Origin: Verrucomicrobiaceae bacterium
Lineage (GTDB): Bacteria > Verrucomicrobiota > Verrucomicrobiia > Verrucomicrobiales > Verrucomicrobiaceae
Direction: 5' to 3'
Assembly: GCA_016713035.1 (NCBI GenBank)
Contig: JADJPW010000001.1
Location: 310,001-374,000, forward strand
DNA length: 64,000 bases
Part shown: one piece after another, positions 1 to 9,300 of the stretch
Position numbering within the stretch: position 1 is the stretch's first letter
Layout: the number at the start of each line of letters is the position of its first letter
Notes under the pieces: model-generated
What the model was told of the DNA's origin: nothing
Databases searched by the model: none
Seen by the model: only the letters and a program-made list of their open reading frames with translations
Translations under genes and position numbers: made by a program

Positions 1-588
1 GTTTTTTCCCACCACCGAGGTCACAGACGCCGTCCCACGCAACCAGCCACCTAGGCTCACGCATTGCGACAGATCCGCATCCTTCATCTCCTCCATCGTA
101 TCCTTCACCGTCTTCTGTGTCTGGTCGAATTCACGCCGGATCGCACGCCAGTCGGACTGATCCGCTGCATTGAGAATGCTCTGCGCATGTGGCAGCACCG
201 CTTTGGAAATACCCAGTGCCTTTGACAACGTGATCACATCACGCCCGGCATCCTTCACCGCCTCCTTATCCTCCGCCTGCACAGCGACAAAGCCCTCCGC
301 CACCACCTGGCCGAAGATCAGCGCCAGCTTCGTCCGGTCGCTCGATGTCGGCACCTCTTGGTCGCGAATTTCTTGCTTCCAGTTCGGCTCACCCAGCTTA
401 TCCAGCACGGAGAAAACCTCACTCGGCACCGGCACCACCACATCATCCACCACACGGCCTGGGAAGGTCAGTGGGTCAAAGCTCTGCACCGGTTGCGCAC
501 CCTGAGGCGCGGCCTGCGCAGCACCAGAAATCAATAAGGCCGCCAGCAAGGCGGGGGACGGCGAGAAAAGGCGTTTCAGGTCACTCAT
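1..588 (-). CDS. Secreted protein of unknown function, C-terminus cut by window edge
   Basis: The reading frame is open from an ATG at 588 to the left edge (196 codons seen, no stop). The first 27 or so residues form a signal peptide (MSDLKRLFS, then an Ala/Leu-rich core ending near AQAAPQG), so the product is exported. The mature part has a short motif-free stretch (SFDPLTFPGRVVDDV) followed by a mostly helical, charged region (roughly 60-180) with many Glu/Lys and Ala. No catalytic motif is seen and I do not recognise the family. It is transcribed away from dhaL, and the 159 bases between the two starts must hold both promoters; no strong promoter pair stands out. Existence of the gene is well supported by frame, start and signal peptide. 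Confidence 0.7.
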   Translation of the reverse strand, partial: MSDLKRLFSPSPALLAALLISGAAQAAPQGAQPVQSFDPLTFPGRVVDDVVVPVPSEVFSVLDKLGEPNWKQEIRDQEVPTSSDRTKLALIFGQVVAEGFVAVQAEDKEAVKDAGRDVITLSKALGISKAVLPHAQSILNAADQSDWRAIRREFDQTQKTVKDTMEEMKDADLSQCVSLGGWLRGTASVTSVVGKN

Positions 589-747
589 AGCGGTGGGATC
601 AGACGCGGTGAATGAAGCCCTATTCGCAGAGCACCGCAACTTCTTTGACCGCCATCACATACTCGCATCGTTGCGAATCATGGCACGCCATTCATAGAGC
701 AATGCGTGTTTGACAAGCTCCCCTCCACCCGCACTTATCCGCCCGCC

Positions 748-1383
748 ATGCCAAAAACCGCCCTCCTCCCTGCCGAAGTCACCGCCATGCTCATCCAGGC
801 CGCCGATGCCATCATCGCCGCAGAGCCCATGCTCTCCGAAGCTGATCGCAATCTCGGTGATGGCGATCACGGCCTCGGCATGCAGCGTGGCTTGACCGCC
901 GCCAAAGAAAAACTCTCCGCTGGCGGCATCGACAGCATCGAAAAAGCCTTTAGCACCACCGGCATGGCCATGATGAGCAGCATGGGCGGTGCCAGCGGCG
1001 CCATCTTCGGCACCTTCTTCCGCAATGGCGGCAAAGCACTCGCGGGTCGCCCGCAGCTCGACGCCGCAGGACTCGCCGCTTTCTTCCAAGCAGGCGTCGA
1101 TGGTGTGAAGCAGCGTGGCGGAGCCGCCGTCGGCGATAAAACCTGCGTCGATGCCATGGAGCCCGCCGCCGTCCGTGCCAATGAGGTCGCTCAGAGCTCT
1201 CTCGCCGATGCCATCACCGCCATCGCCGCCGCTGCCGAATCTGGCAAAGAAGCCAGCAAAGCCATGATCGCGAAATTTGGCCGTGCCAAGACTCTCGGCG
1301 AGGCCTGCATCGGCCATCCAGACGCAGGTGCATGCTCCGTCGTCGTCATCATCGACGCCATGCGTGACTACATCCTCGCCTGA
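748..1383 (+). CDS. dhaL: DhaL-type dihydroxyacetone kinase subunit (ADP/ATP-binding)
   Basis: A 211-residue DhaL-domain protein. The family signature for nucleotide and Mg2+ binding is seen near residues 30-45 (NLGDGDHGLGMQRG, with the GDGDHG aspartates), followed by the GGASGAIFGTFFR glycine loop and a C-terminal GHPDAGACSVVVI segment. In the family, DhaL phosphorylates dihydroxyacetone (or a related small sugar) bound covalently to a DhaK partner; no dhaK lies in this window, so the partner is elsewhere or the substrate differs. I chose the ATG at 748 because MPKTALLPAEV matches the usual N-terminus and length; an in-frame GTG at 706 would add 14 poorly fitting residues. A decayed second copy lies about 1 kb downstream. 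Function of the domain is sure, physiological substrate is not. Confidence 0.85.
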   Translation: MPKTALLPAEVTAMLIQAADAIIAAEPMLSEADRNLGDGDHGLGMQRGLTAAKEKLSAGGIDSIEKAFSTTGMAMMSSMGGASGAIFGTFFRNGGKALAGRPQLDAAGLAAFFQAGVDGVKQRGGAAVGDKTCVDAMEPAAVRANEVAQSSLADAITAIAAAAESGKEASKAMIAKFGRAKTLGEACIGHPDAGACSVVVIIDAMRDYILA

Positions 1384-1448
1384 GTGAAAACGGAGCACAC
1401 TGGCGCTTGAATCCAGCCGCATGTGCCGGGAATCTCTGCCCGCCATGC
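1361..1448 (+). repeat. Left copy of duplicated dhaL 3'-end plus flank
   Basis: This is the end of dhaL plus 68 untranslated bases that recur at 2592-2679. The 68 bases from the stop codon onward (1381-1448 versus 2612-2679) are identical; only one mismatch lies in the preceding 20 coding bases. The right copy runs into the menC start codon; the left copy runs into unrelated sequence directly after the same ATGC. Confidence 0.9.
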
Positions 1449-1513
1449 AACCCTACACCTCGCCGCAAGTAGCCAGAACCATTGTTTTTGTGGAGCGATG
1501 TGTGGCTACAAAC

Positions 1514-2341
1514 TTACTTAGTGACGTTCAGCCATTTCGAGTCAGGCACGAGCAAGTCATAATGCGGCGTTGAGCTTCTCAGGTCATATCGCACGACGAA
1601 TTGACGCATGCCCACATAAACAAAATGACCGTCCACGACGATGGAGCTTGGATACAGAATTCCCCAATCCGTGTTTGGGATAAGGGTCGTCTTTTCTTTC
1701 TTCAAATTGACGCGCAATAGTGAATTCGTTGTAACGATGAGATAATCACCCGCTCCAACACGGGCAACCACTTCTGGAGAGCTCGACAGAGCAAGGAACT
1801 CCTCTGCTTTCCACTCTTCCCCCACCTTGAGGATTTCGATCATTGAACCGCGGGAGCCACCCAGATGAGCCAGCCCCTCAATCGCAAATAATCGATCTCC
1901 CTCGACTAAGAATTGATTAATCTGATGATCAGAGAGCTTCTTCCGCTTACTGCCATCCCCGTTAAACCAGAAGACTGCGCCCCCCCATTCCCCTTGGTTG
2001 TAAGCCACAATCCAACCGTCCCCGACCTTCGACATACGGAAAGCCTCCGCTTCGGTCTGGTCGAGTTTCACCCGTGTGTTAAATGGTGGAGCTACTCTTT
2101 TCTTCTCAAGCAACTGAGTCCTCAAACGAGCTACAACCTTCCCGTTGACCGATTCTACAGTCCAATCATGATCCGATTGATTCGCACGGGCCAAAAACAT
2201 GTCTTCCAAGTCTAGTGCGTTCTTTTTTGGCCGATGAACGCTTTCCCATGTGCTGGGATCAGGATTGAATTTGGCATCGACTGCAAACCCATGATCGACC
2301 CAAACCAGCAGGAAAACAAAATCGAAGATGTAGTGCGTCAT
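1514..2341 (-). CDS. Secreted protein of unknown function, possibly beta-propeller-like
   Basis: A 275-residue protein with an N-terminal hydrophobic signal (MTHYIFDFVFLLVWVDHGFA). The rest is rich in short beta-like segments spaced by Gly/Asp turns, such as GDGWIVAYNQGEW, GDRLFAIEGLAHLGG and GHFVYVGMRQFVVRYDLR, which suggests a propeller-type fold, but no family is recognised. An in-frame GTG nine bases upstream is possible; the ATG at 2341 gives a cleaner signal. It is on the opposite strand to dhaL and menC and sits exactly between the two copies of the dhaL flank. Its base composition is visibly more AT-rich than its neighbours, consistent with an inserted gene. Confidence 0.7.
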   Translation of the reverse strand: MTHYIFDFVFLLVWVDHGFAVDAKFNPDPSTWESVHRPKKNALDLEDMFLARANQSDHDWTVESVNGKVVARLRTQLLEKKRVAPPFNTRVKLDQTEAEAFRMSKVGDGWIVAYNQGEWGGAVFWFNGDGSKRKKLSDHQINQFLVEGDRLFAIEGLAHLGGSRGSMIEILKVGEEWKAEEFLALSSSPEVVARVGAGDYLIVTTNSLLRVNLKKEKTTLIPNTDWGILYPSSIVVDGHFVYVGMRQFVVRYDLRSSTPHYDLLVPDSKWLNVTK

Positions 2342-2402
2342 GTTTTTCACTATAGCATATCATGGAAGCAGGCCTGCCTACAATATGTTTCAGGGATTAA
2401 GC

Positions 2403-2614
2403 AGAGGCCATGCTCTCCGAAGCAGATCGCAATCTTGGTGATGGCGATCACGGCCTCGGCATGCAGCGTGGTCTGACAGCTGCCAAAGAAAAAATCTCCG
2501 CTACAGGTATCAAAAGAATCGAAAAAGCCTTTAACACACCCTGCATGGCAATGATGAGCAGCGTGGTGGAGCCGCCATCAGCTATAAGATATGCGTGACT
2601 ACATCCTCTCCTGA
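2403..2614 (+). pseudogene. Decayed, internally deleted second copy of dhaL
   Basis: The stretch aligns with dhaL from the MLSEADRNLGDGDHG motif onward but carries many third-position changes and two large deletions: about 140 bases are missing after the ATGATGAGCAG point and about 200 more before the GCGTGACTACATCC end. The N-terminal 27 codons are absent and the frame is broken before the original stop, so no working DhaL can be made. Its 3' end and flank are nearly identical to those of the intact copy even though the coding part has diverged. Confidence 0.85.
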
Positions 2615-2679
2615 GTGAAAACGGAGCACACTGGCGCTTGAATCCAGCCGCATGTGCCGGGAATCTCTGCCCGCCATGC
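2592..2679 (+). repeat. Right copy of duplicated dhaL 3'-end plus flank, leading into menC
   Basis: Matches 1361-1448, with 68 identical bases from the stop codon on. This copy holds the ribosome-binding region and ATG of menC, so it is probably the native junction and the left copy the secondary one. Confidence 0.9.
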
Positions 2680-3644
2680 CCGCCACGCCACTCTACGCCC
2701 ACGAATACCTCCTCCGCAGTGGCGGAGCTATCAATGCAGCCTCCCAGCGACGTGAATTCGCGGGAGCACTCATCCGCAGTGGTGACGGTTACGGCTGCAT
2801 CCATCCCTGGCCAGAATTCGGCGACTCACCCCTCAGCGAGCAGCTAAGCCTCCTCGCCAGCGGAATCACCACCCCCATCACCGACATGGCACTCCACTGC
2901 GCCGAGATCGATGGTGCCGCACGCCGTGCAGGCCTCAGCCTCTTCCACGGCCTACACATCCCACGCAGCCACTATTCATGGAGCTTCGCCGCAGAGACCG
3001 AGCCCCAGCTCCACACCGTCATCACGCAGCAATGGCCCGCCATCAAAGCCAAAGGCCACATCGACCACGCAGAGACGGCCCACTTCCTCAATCAGGCGGC
3101 ACAGCACCTCGCACCACACGGCATCCGACTCCGCGTGGATTTCAATGGCGTGCTCACCGCCACTCAGTTCGATCAATTCCTCACCAGCCTCTCGCCGCAG
3201 GTCCTCGACGCACTCGACTTCATCGAAGACCCCTTCCCTTACGACGCAGATGCTTGGGAGGCCGTGCAGCAGCGCCACCGCATCCATCTCGCTCTCGACA
3301 AAAACTGGATAAACGGCACCCACGGCTTCCACACCGTCGTCATCAAGCCCGCACGCCGCGACTGGCGCAGCGTGGCCCAGCTCCATCCGCAAAAACGCCT
3401 CCTCATGACCAGCGCCATGGATCACGCATTCGGTCAGATGTTCGCCGCCTACCAGTCCGCCCTCGCCGCAGTCACCGGACACGACCTGCATCACACCGGC
3501 CTCTGCACCCAGCATCTCTTTGCGCCAGATGCCTTCTTTGAGCGACTCCACAGCCCCGGCGGCCAGCTCCAGCCCGATACCACTGGCGGTGGACTCGGCT
3601 TTGGCGACCTCCTTGAAAAACTGCCATGGAAACGCATCCGCTAA
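2676..3644 (+). CDS. menC: o-Succinylbenzoate synthase (enolase superfamily)
   Basis: Dehydrates SHCHC to o-succinylbenzoate in menaquinone biosynthesis, in the cytoplasm. The product is about 322 residues from MPATPLYAHEY. Enolase-superfamily landmarks appear in order: a Lys-x-Lys acid/base motif (WPAIKAKGH), then the three metal ligands in RVDFNG, DFIEDPF and ALDKNW, and a second catalytic lysine in VVIKPA. I prefer the ATG at 2676 over an in-frame upstream start at 2652, since the latter lies in the duplicated flank. The gene overlaps menE by 19 bases, and the menC-menE pairing supports the menaquinone assignment over other acid-sugar dehydratases. The remaining men genes are outside the window. 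Confidence 0.87.
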   Translation: MPATPLYAHEYLLRSGGAINAASQRREFAGALIRSGDGYGCIHPWPEFGDSPLSEQLSLLASGITTPITDMALHCAEIDGAARRAGLSLFHGLHIPRSHYSWSFAAETEPQLHTVITQQWPAIKAKGHIDHAETAHFLNQAAQHLAPHGIRLRVDFNGVLTATQFDQFLTSLSPQVLDALDFIEDPFPYDADAWEAVQQRHRIHLALDKNWINGTHGFHTVVIKPARRDWRSVAQLHPQKRLLMTSAMDHAFGQMFAAYQSALAAVTGHDLHHTGLCTQHLFAPDAFFERLHSPGGQLQPDTTGGGLGFGDLLEKLPWKRIR

Positions 3645-4729
3645 CGCTCGACGACACCCTCTGGCAGCACGCCGCGCCCCCACCCGGCTACGCAGGCCAT
3701 GCAGCGGACGAATGCTACTTCCAGACCAGCGGCAGCGAAGGGCAGCCCAAATGGGTCGTGCACACCCGCGACACACTCCGCATCAGTGCCCGCGCGGTCA
3801 ATGCACACCTCCAAGTCACCGCCGCGGATCACTGGCTCCTCACGCTGCCGCTGCATCACGTCGGCGGCTTCAGCATCCTCGTCCGTGCCCAGGAAAGCGG
3901 CTCCCGCGTCACCCAGCTCACTGGCAAATGGGATGCCCATCACCTCGCAGCACAAAAACACATCACCCACACCTCCCTCGTCCCCGCGCAGGTCTATGAC
4001 CTCGTCGCAGCACAGCTCCCCGCACCACCAGCACTACGGGCCGTACTCGTCGGTGGCGGTGCTCTCAGCCCCGACATCGAAGCTGCCGCACGCCGCCTCG
4101 GATGGCCCGTGCTCAAAACCTACGGCATGACCGAAACCGCCTCCCAAGTCGCCACCCAGACACTCAGCGGCACCGAAATGGCCATCCTACCCATCTGGCA
4201 GCTCCACACCGACTCCGACTCCATTTTGACCCTACGCGGCCCCGCACTCGCCAAAGGCTACCTCATCGAAAAAAGCCCCCACTGGCACTTCCAGCCCATT
4301 TCAGCCGAAAACGGCCTCTGCACCCGAGACCGCGTCACACTCACTCCAGATGGGTTTTTGCACTTTTTGAGCCGCGAGGCCGGAACCATCAAAATCCTCG
4401 GCGAACTCGTCTCCCTAGCCACCATCCAGGCCCAAATCGACTCCCTACGGCTCCATGAGCACCTCCATAGCAGCGACGCCGCCGTCTGTGACCTCCCAGA
4501 TCCACGCCGCGAGTCCCGTCTCGTCCTCGCCGTCTCCCACATGCCGCCCAGCGCCGCCGCCCAGCTCCTCACCCAGCTCAATCAGCAGCTCCGGCCCTTT
4601 GAGCAAATCACCACCGCCCCACAGCACCTCCCCGCAATCCCCCGCAGCCACCTCGGCAAAATCCGCCTCGAAGCCCTACGTCACGCCTTGACCCACCTCA
4701 GCGTCTCATCACCATCCCCATCGCCATGA
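3626..4729 (+). CDS. menE: o-Succinylbenzoate-CoA ligase
   Basis: An adenylate-forming (ANL) ligase that activates o-succinylbenzoate with ATP and CoA, the step after MenC. Motifs seen: the phosphate loop TSGSEGQPKWV near residue 35, HHVGGFSILV, the A5 motif TYGMTETASQ near 170, and a C-terminal catalytic lysine in SHLGKIRLEAL. At 367 residues it is shorter than typical MenE (about 450-490): the N-terminal region before the phosphate loop is only about 33 residues. The start overlaps menC by 19 bases and the stop overlaps the next gene in an ATGA arrangement, so the three genes are probably translated together. Several CoA ligases share these motifs; the neighbouring menC decides the name. 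Confidence 0.85.
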   Translation: METHPLTLDDTLWQHAAPPPGYAGHAADECYFQTSGSEGQPKWVVHTRDTLRISARAVNAHLQVTAADHWLLTLPLHHVGGFSILVRAQESGSRVTQLTGKWDAHHLAAQKHITHTSLVPAQVYDLVAAQLPAPPALRAVLVGGGALSPDIEAAARRLGWPVLKTYGMTETASQVATQTLSGTEMAILPIWQLHTDSDSILTLRGPALAKGYLIEKSPHWHFQPISAENGLCTRDRVTLTPDGFLHFLSREAGTIKILGELVSLATIQAQIDSLRLHEHLHSSDAAVCDLPDPRRESRLVLAVSHMPPSAAAQLLTQLNQQLRPFEQITTAPQHLPAIPRSHLGKIRLEALRHALTHLSVSSPSPSP

Positions 4730-5571
4730 AATACCTCGCCCCGCTCCTCGCACTCCTCGGCACCGCCCTCCTCCTCCAAGCCCAAGCCGCCAAAGACGCC
4801 GCTGGACTCCAGCTCTACAGCCTGCGCAGCCAGTTCACCCTGCGTGGCGTGCCCTGGACACTCGATCGCGTCAAAGAATTCGGCATTCGCGAAGTCGAGC
4901 TCGCAGGCACCTACAATCTCAGTCCCACCGACTTCCGCGCCCAGCTCGATCAGCGCGGGCTAAAAGCCATCAGCAGCCACTTCCCCTACGCACGCTACAA
5001 AAACGATCTCGACGCCGTCGTGAAAGACGCCCAAGCGCTCGGCATCCAATACGCAGGCTGCGCCTGGATCGACCACAAAGACGCCTTTGATGAAGCCGAG
5101 TGCCGCGACGCCATCGCCGTCTTCAACCGGGCCGGAGAAGCCCTCAAAAAAGTTGGCATCACCTTCTTCTACCACTTCCACGGCTTCGAGTTTGAGAAAC
5201 ACGGCGACGGCACCCTCTTTGATCTCTTCATGGCCGAAACAAAACCCGAATTCGTCTCTGGTCAGATGGACGTGCTCTGGATCGTCTTCCCCGGCCAAGA
5301 CCCTGTGAAGCTCCTGGAAAAACACCGTAGCCGCTGGGTGCTCATGCACCTCAAAGACCTCAAAAAAGGCATCGCCACCGGCTCCCTCAGTGGCAAAACC
5401 GATGTCGCCAACGACGTCACCCTCGGCACCGGCCAGATGGACTGGACCGCCATCCTCGCCGCCGCCCGCTCCGTCGGCGTGAAGCACTACTTCATCGAAG
5501 ACGAATCCCCCACCTCCGAAGCCCAAATCCCCTCCAGCCTCACCTTCCTCCGCGCCAACGGCTTTGAGTGA
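4726..5571 (+). CDS. Exported sugar phosphate isomerase/epimerase-like TIM barrel
   Basis: A 281-residue protein with a clear signal peptide (MKYLAPLLALLGTALLLQAQA) followed by a xylose-isomerase-like TIM barrel. Barrel landmarks are the N-terminal GLQLYSLRSQF strand, VELAGTYN, the FYHFHGFEFE stretch with a His/Glu pair of metal-ligand type, GQMDVLW, MHLKDLKKG with another His, and a C-terminal IEDESPTSE glutamate. Such proteins isomerise or epimerise sugars or inositols using a divalent metal; the substrate cannot be read from sequence. It overlaps menE by 4 bases, so it is co-transcribed with menaquinone genes, but nothing suggests a role in that pathway. The start is fixed by the overlap and the signal peptide. 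Confidence 0.75.
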   Translation: MKYLAPLLALLGTALLLQAQAAKDAAGLQLYSLRSQFTLRGVPWTLDRVKEFGIREVELAGTYNLSPTDFRAQLDQRGLKAISSHFPYARYKNDLDAVVKDAQALGIQYAGCAWIDHKDAFDEAECRDAIAVFNRAGEALKKVGITFFYHFHGFEFEKHGDGTLFDLFMAETKPEFVSGQMDVLWIVFPGQDPVKLLEKHRSRWVLMHLKDLKKGIATGSLSGKTDVANDVTLGTGQMDWTAILAAARSVGVKHYFIEDESPTSEAQIPSSLTFLRANGFE

Positions 5572-5633
5572 TGGCTGCGGCTTCCTCACATGGTTGTTCT
5601 TCATCACCCGCCTGCAACCACCATCCGACCGTC

Positions 5634-6293
5634 TTATGAGTGGAAAAGCTCGCTGACCATTTCGTCCGTGAGCTTTTCCAGCAACGCACGATCACGCATG
5701 AACTGCATCGGCGAACGCGAAAAGATCAGCAAAGAAGCAAGCTGGCGCTCATCCAGGGTTTCGAGAGGTTTTTGATAAAGTTTGCGGGCCAAATGCTGGA
5801 TTCCCATGTGACCTTCAAGGTCGGCCATGTAGCGAAAGTACAGCAACTGCCGGTCCTGGACGCTGAGGTGCCATTTCAATGAGATCCGCCACAAAATCTG
5901 TCTCACACGCCATCTCAGTGAAGTGGTCTCATTCAGGCCAAAATTGCCCAGCAACACTCGAGTGATGTGAAAGTCATCTCCAGCCTCATGCTCGATACAA
6001 CGGGCCAAAAAGGGCGGAATGACCGGCGTTCCCGCCCGCTGCTCCTCGACGAGTTTCATGATCTTGGGCAAACGAGGCCGGAAAGAGTAGATGTCCGAAC
6101 GCAGAAACAAACCTCCCGCCAAAAGAATTCCAAGCAGCATCAACAAAGCGGGAACCAGCCAGAACAGACGACAAACCCGACTCCAGCAGCAGTAAGCCTG
6201 AGCTACTTTGATTTCTGGCTCAGTGTCTTTCACGGAGAAACCCGTGTTAGCATATCTATCAGGTTCAACTTCGCTGACCTTGCGCGGAGGCAA
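5634..6293 (-). CDS. Membrane-anchored, degenerate GT51 (peptidoglycan glycosyltransferase)-like protein
   Basis: About 219 residues with one N-terminal membrane span (LFWLVPALLMLLGILLAGGLFL). The C-terminal half resembles the later part of bacterial GT51 domains: GIQHLARKLYQKPLETLDER matches the family pattern of Gly-Ile-x-x-Ala-Ala...Tyr-Phe-Gly-Lys...Leu-Thr-x-x-Glu, and LLIFSRSPMQF matches the LAGLPQSPSRY block. In true GT51 enzymes a catalytic Glu-Asp and a GGSTITQQ block precede this; here the counterpart region (FLARCIEHEAGDDFH) has an altered pattern and the GGSTITQQ block is missing. It is therefore likely to be an inactive or repurposed homologue. The start is uncertain: the first codon is TTG and a GTG (MKDTEPEIK) lies about 20 codons downstream. 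It converges with the preceding gene. Confidence 0.6.
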   Translation of the reverse strand: MPPRKVSEVEPDRYANTGFSVKDTEPEIKVAQAYCCWSRVCRLFWLVPALLMLLGILLAGGLFLRSDIYSFRPRLPKIMKLVEEQRAGTPVIPPFLARCIEHEAGDDFHITRVLLGNFGLNETTSLRWRVRQILWRISLKWHLSVQDRQLLYFRYMADLEGHMGIQHLARKLYQKPLETLDERQLASLLIFSRSPMQFMRDRALLEKLTDEMVSELFHS

Positions 6294-6357
6294 TCCATGT
6301 CGCAGCCGGTGGCGAGGAGGTTTTTCACGTCCGAAAGCTGACGTGCCGAAAGAAACA

Positions 6358-9300
6358 TCACTCCACCTCCACTCGGTAAAAAGCTCGGGGAATGTCGCCT
6401 GGCACGGTGCTGTCGGTGAAGCTTGTCGTCGGTTCCACGCCGGAAATGCTACTTCCCACCACGGTGTAGTTGATGAAGGCAGGCGTGTCGGAGCGCTGTA
6501 CGCGGTAGGTCTTCCGGACTTTCGCCGCCCAAGTGACCGTCATCGCCCCGTTGATATCCCGCGCTGTGCCTGTGGCGCGGAAGACGGACGCCGCATCCAT
6601 GCCGCCAGTGCCCGCGATGATTTCCTGGGCATCGCTCATACCGTCGGCATCCGAATCGGCCAGCAGCGGATTCGTCAGCGTCGTGTTCACCTCTTCCCAG
6701 TCGCCGATGCCGTCGCTGTCAGTGTCGTAGAGCAGGAAATCCGTGCCGAGCGTCTGTTCTTGCGTGATTGTCATGCCATCATGATCGGGATCGTCAGTCG
6801 TGCTCAGCGTGATCTGGTCGATCTGCGCCACGGCGTTCGTCAGTCCCTGGCTCACCAGCTTGATGACGAGGGTGCCGGTTTGCCCTTCGTATCCCTGCAA
6901 AGGTACATTCACCTCCAGTGGTGCCGTGCGTGCTGCCACGACATCCGGGCCGATGAACAAGGGAGGGTTGTCACCAAAATAGACAGCGATGAAGTCGCCG
7001 TCTCCCGCTGTAGTGAACTGGTAGCGGAATTGCAAGGCGTCCGCGCCCACTGGCAGTGTCAGCGTCTGCTGGATGCCCGCATTGGTGTCCTCAGTCACGA
7101 TATAGGGCGATCCACTGCCCGTGACGCTACCAAAGGTGCTGAACCCGTCCAGAGCGGCTGATGTTAGCGGAGTATCAGCGGCCTCGCTCATCATCGCGAA
7201 TGCCTGGTTCGCTGGTGCGGGGGCTTGCACGGTCATAAAGGGCGATAGAGCAAAGCCTCCGCCTTCCGCCGTTACTCCGTAAGCCGAATTGATATACCAC
7301 TCTCGTGAGTAGTTGTGAGCAGCCACGCTAAACACATTCGCCCCCGCAATAGGATCGGAATAGAAGTTCGACAAAACATACCGCCGGTAGTACGTCCCCT
7401 GAGGCAGTGAATTGGATGTTTGAGTGATCGCATTGGGGTCGATGAGCAATGCAAGACGGCTGCTCAAAATTGCAGGCAGCTCGCCGAGGTCAGGCGCAGC
7501 CGCGCCTGCCAAAGTGCTGACATATCTCTCCATTACAGTCGGATTCATCAGGCTCGTGAAAACAGCTCTGTCTGGGATCGGTGTGTCCAACATCGTCACC
7601 TGAGAGACAGTTGCCACATTCCACCGTTTCAACAAGTTGGCAGCATCGCTAGTGACAAAACCTCCGGCACTATGCCCGATGAAGTGGATGGGTTTCGTCA
7701 CATCAATGTGGTCAACACCAGGGGCGGACTCAGCCTTCACCCAGTTTGCCAGAGTGATGCCATAGCCTTTTGCATCAGGCTTGATGGCTTTCAGATTGTA
7801 AATGAACTCTCCCACTCCAGGTAATCCGGCGAGTATTGTAGCATTCGTTTTGAGTGCTTGAGCCACTAAGCTCGTGTCTGTTGAGCCAAGGTCTTTGAGA
7901 AATGGATTCGCCCCATACTCCCAACCAAAAATGACAATGTTCGGCACTGGCTTGCCTTCATCATGCAGACGACTAGCAATGGCATTGGCAAGTTCGCGTA
8001 TCCACGGCGCATTTGGATTGTCTGTCAGGCCATGTGTCAGGACGATCAGACCATGCGGTATTCGAGTGGCATCAAACTGGAAAAGCTGTCCCTGGCTGTT
8101 CACAAAGGTTGCACCCGCTGGCTGACTGGCTGGATACTTCTGTCCCGGCTCATTGAGAGCTGGCACTTGCAGCGTTACCAACCTTGTAACCGTCCCGGTG
8201 CGGTTGAGTGAATCCGTAACCACCAGCTTCAATTTCACGCTTCCGCCCCTTCCAGGCACCTCTTTGTCAAAACTGCTGGCACTTCCAGTTTGCAGCACAT
8301 CATCCAGATACCACTGGTAGGTCACACCCGTTGCAGCCGCCACAGAGCTACTCGCGTTAACCCGCCACACATAGCCACCTGCCTCTGGACGCTGATAGAG
8401 TCCCTTCACATTGACGAGAGTCACGCCCAGCGTGTTGCCGTCGCCCGTCACCACTTCATGCGGCGCAGAGGTGATCCGTCCGCTACTCCCAGTATAGCTG
8501 GCCGTGACCAGAATCTTTTCTCCGTTCGGCACAAAGGCACCTGCTGTCAGCCGATTGCCATAGACCACCACTTTTCCTAGGCCGTCGTAACTGAGCGCCG
8601 CACCTGTGGCACTCCAGGTCGCCAGTGATGTCACATCCACACTTGATGCTCCAGATTGCGCCCACGCTTGGAACTGGACGGATGAGTCCGCCGCGCAGAT
8701 CGTCGGGCCGGTGATCAACAGCCCAGCCGTAGGCAGGCCCGGGTAATAGCCTGATCCCGTGAGCGTGATGTCAAAAGGGTTCTCATCGCTGTCGTTGTTG
8801 GCGATGTGAAGGGCCGCAGTCTTCGTCCCGGCACTGGTTGGGGCAAACTTCACCGTGAAGGTCGTGCTACCGCTCGGACCACTGACGGTAGCCGCTGGGA
8901 AAGAGGTCACTGTGAACTGACTCGCGTCCGCACCATCTTTGGTGATTGCTAGCCCGATAAGATTCGTGGTGCCGACGTTCTTGATCGTGAAGGTGAGGCT
9001 CGTGTTCGCCCCGACGACGACCGTGCCAAAGGACTTGCTTCCACCATCGGCGATATTCGTGTTTAACGGCTGTTCCACGGCGATCTCTGGCATGGGGGCA
9101 AAGCCCGTGAAAATATAGGCCGCGCCGGAGTCGCTGATCGCGCCGAGGATGTCATTGGGCGTGCCGGCACCGGCTTGCGCCCCTGTCGTGCTGCTGTCCT
9201 CCTCGATGGCCCCGACGACCACCGTGTCACCCGCCACGGCCACCGCGCTGCCGAAATTGTCATCCGCCTGAGTGGTACCGACGGCGGCGGGCTTCAGATA

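Noticed and set aside
710..740. Promoter TTGACA-17-ACTTAT just before dhaL
   Set aside because: The -10 box matches the consensus at only three of six positions and would leave almost no leader; not enough to call.
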